Assembly: GCA_035574295.1 (NCBI GenBank)
Contig: DATLYX010000066.1
Location: forward strand, 33,919 to 97,918
Length of the DNA: 64,000 bases
Source of the DNA: PNAI01 sp035574295
GTDB lineage: Bacteria > Pseudomonadota > Alphaproteobacteria > Rhizobiales > Xanthobacteraceae
Direction of reading: 5' to 3'
In this document: piece after piece, positions 59,787 through 64,000 of the stretch
How the letters are laid out: each line of letters starts with the position of its first letter
How positions within the stretch are numbered: position 1 is the first letter of the stretch
The notes under the pieces: generated by a model
What the model was told of the DNA's origin: nothing
The model's input: only the letters and a program-made list of their open reading frames with translations
Database searches by the model: none
Position numbers and translations under genes: made by a program

Positions 59787-60389
59787 TCATTGCGCTGTTC
59801 CGAGCCGTAGTTCCCGCGCGGCGGTAAGCCCGATCGGGCCGTGGGCAGCGGCAACGATCAGCCCTCCGCCGGCAAGATGCGCGCGCATAAGTTCGGCGAG
59901 CCGCGCTTGGCCTGCGCGGTCCAAGGCCGTCGTGGGCTCGTCGAGCAGCCAGATCGGCCGCTTAACCGCAACCAAGCGCGCCAGCGACAGCCGGCGGCGC
60001 TGACCGGCCGAAAGATAGGCCGCCGGCAGGTCAGCAAGCCCGTCCAGTTCCAGCATGGCCAGCGCCTCGAGCGTCTGGCCGCTGCCGCCGAGATACCGCG
60101 TCCAGAAGGCGAGGTTTTCGGCCACCGTGAGCGAGGGTTTGAGCGCGTCCTGATGGCCGAGGTAGTGGCACTGCTCGGCGATCGTGAGTTCTGCCTCGCC
60201 CCCTTTGAGTTCGAGCCGTCCCCCGGCCGCCCGCAGAAGGCCGGCGACCATTCGCAGCAGCGAGGATTTTCCGGCGCCGTTTGGGCCGGTCACCATCAGC
60301 GCCTCGCTGCTCTGCAGCGAGAAGCTGAGTCCGGTAAATACCTCGCGACCGCCGCGAACGCAGTCGAGGTCGATTCCCGCAAGCCGCAT
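59787..60389 (-). CDS. ccmA: Cytochrome c biogenesis ATP-binding protein CcmA
   Basis: A 200-residue ABC ATPase: Walker A T-G-P-N-G-A-G-K-S-S near 34-43, signature L-S-A-G-Q-R-R-R and Walker B W-L-L-D-E-P-T. It provides energy for release of heme-loaded CcmE. First gene of the leftward ccm cluster; the 241-bp region up to acnA presumably contains divergent promoters. A TTGACA word at 60470 has no convincing -10 partner. Confidence 0.94.
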   Translation of the reverse strand: MRLAGIDLDCVRGGREVFTGLSFSLQSSEALMVTGPNGAGKSSLLRMVAGLLRAAGGRLELKGGEAELTIAEQCHYLGHQDALKPSLTVAENLAFWTRYLGGSGQTLEALAMLELDGLADLPAAYLSAGQRRRLSLARLVAVKRPIWLLDEPTTALDRAGQARLAELMRAHLAGGGLIVAAAHGPIGLTAARELRLGTAQ

Positions 60390-60630
60390 CCGTCCCCCCT
60401 CATCGATTGGTATAAGCTATTGAATCGATTAGGTAAACATCGACAGGAGCAAAAATCCGTCGTCGTTTGTTGACAGTTGCGCGTTCTCTTCCAGAGCCCG
60501 CGAAAAGGACTTATAAGCCCACGACGCCGCCGCTCGATGGAAAACGCGATCAACGCCGCGGCCTGGGGCGAACTGGGTCACTTGGCAACCGCATCATCGA
60601 CGCCCCGTGCCTGGGATGGAAACCCGAAAC

Positions 60631-63405
<2,775 letters not shown>

Positions 63406-63502
63406 CGGCGCCTGCCCGCATTAGTAATTTACCGTTTTTCTCACCCTGCCGTGACCATAAAGTGAATGGCAGGGGGGCCATTTATTTGATATTTATGAAA
63501 GA

Positions 63503-64000
63503 ATGAGGACGGCCTCGATTTACAGGCAAAGCCTGGTGTTTGACCGCCGCAGGCACAGCTGGCGCATTCTCGGTGCTGCTCTGGCTGCCGCCGTTGCGGC
63601 ATTCGCCGCCACGAATGTCGCACGCGCCGAGACCAAGGCCGCGATTGAACTTTTCACCAGCCAAGGCTGCTCCTCCTGCCCGCCCGCCGACAAGTTGATG
63701 GGCGAGCTTGCGCTCGATCGGTCGCTCGTCGTGATGAGTCTTGCGGTCGACTATTGGGATTATCTCGGCTGGAAGGACACGCTGGCCTTGAAGGGGCACG
63801 CCAAGCGTCAGCACGCGTATTCGAAAGTGCGCGGCGACCGCGAGGTGTACACGCCGCAGGTCGTGGTCAACGGCCTGATGCATGTGGCGGGAAACGACCG
63901 CGCCGCGATCGAGCGCGCCGTCGAGATGACGCGCCGCGAAAGCAAGGCCATGCGGCTGAACATCGGCGTGACGCGGGCCGGCGACGCGCTGGTCGTGGAA
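63503..64000 (+). CDS. DUF1223 thioredoxin-like exported protein (3' part beyond the window)
   Basis: A frame that is open to the window edge (166 codons seen). The N-terminus has a basic region then a hydrophobic signal segment ending A-R-A-E (about residue 42). The mature part begins I-E-L-F-T-S-Q-G-C-S-S-C-P-P-A-D, the DUF1223 C-x-x-C motif, followed by V-D-Y-W-D-Y-L-G-W-K-D and Y-T-P-Q-V-V-V-N-G, which is typical for the family. A redox or secretory role is assumed for this family; the function is unknown. About 85 bp downstream of acnA. Confidence 0.85.
   Translation, partial: MRTASIYRQSLVFDRRRHSWRILGAALAAAVAAFAATNVARAETKAAIELFTSQGCSSCPPADKLMGELALDRSLVVMSLAVDYWDYLGWKDTLALKGHAKRQHAYSKVRGDREVYTPQVVVNGLMHVAGNDRAAIERAVEMTRRESKAMRLNIGVTRAGDALVVE

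Noticed and set aside
60470..60500. Sigma-70 promoter of acnA from the TTGACA word
   Set aside because: At 17-bp spacing the -10 region reads AGAGCC, which does not resemble a -10 element.

Overview
The window reads as part of the chromosome of an alphaproteobacterium of the Hyphomicrobiales (Rhodopseudomonas, Bradyrhizobium, Rhodoplanes or Xanthobacteraceae-like). The support is high GC content, the conserved blocks ffh-rpsP-rimM-trmD-rplS-leuC and dapF-mtaB / ftsY / ccmABCDG / acnA, and many palindromic intergenic repeats. No tRNA, rRNA, integrase, transposase or CRISPR array was seen. This assignment is by inspection only; no database search was possible.

Positions 1-31.5 kb form an island for anaerobic degradation of aromatic compounds. 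An 11-gene leftward operon (14143 to 4628) encodes 6-hydroxycyclohexenecarbonyl-CoA dehydrogenase (had), ring hydrolase (oah), dienoyl-CoA hydratase (dch), the four benzoyl-CoA reductase subunits (badDEFG), its ferredoxin, a hemerythrin and two GNAT acetyltransferases. Divergent from it are korAB (2-oxoacid:ferredoxin oxidoreductase, the likely electron source for the reductase), a ferritin-like di-iron protein and a UbiD-family decarboxylase. A second leftward block (29892 to 19120) joins a branched-chain/aromatic-type ABC importer (SBP, livHMGF) to a thioesterase, a molybdoenzyme resembling phenylacetyl-CoA:acceptor oxidoreductase (padB plus a fused padC-padD) and phenylacetate-CoA ligase. 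At the left edge are a Crp/Fnr regulator, a second hemerythrin, an Rrf2-GNAT pair that recalls BadM-BadL of Rhodopseudomonas palustris, a DUF2249 protein and a membrane protein. Oxygen-independent coproporphyrinogen oxidase (hemN) lies at 30.1-31.5 kb.

Six sites matching the FNR/AadR consensus TTGAT-N4-ATCAA in at least 9 of 10 positions sit in front of the transcription units of this island (983, 14213, 25314, 29971, 31514, 31669). The Crp/Fnr protein at the left edge has the E-x-x-S-R recognition helix that reads such sites but lacks an Fe-S cysteine cluster. A second shared 16-bp element (2984 and 14246, 12 of 16 identical) lies before the GNAT-Rrf2 pair and korA and is a candidate Rrf2 operator. 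Together these suggest anaerobic activation plus substrate-dependent repression.

Positions 31.7-45 kb are mixed accessory genes: a DUF6455 protein, a flavodoxin-fold oxidoreductase, an APH/AAA fusion, a DNA photolyase with no ordinary start codon, and an oligopeptide-type ABC importer clustered with an AtzH-like protein, a GntR regulator and allophanate hydrolase. Positions 45-64 kb are housekeeping: leuC, ribosomal proteins, tRNA modification, the SRP system (ffh, ftsY), dapF, mtaB, cytochrome c biogenesis, aconitase and a truncated DUF1223 gene. Several families of palindromic repeats occur between these genes, and one copy is carried in frame inside an RluA-type pseudouridine synthase gene.
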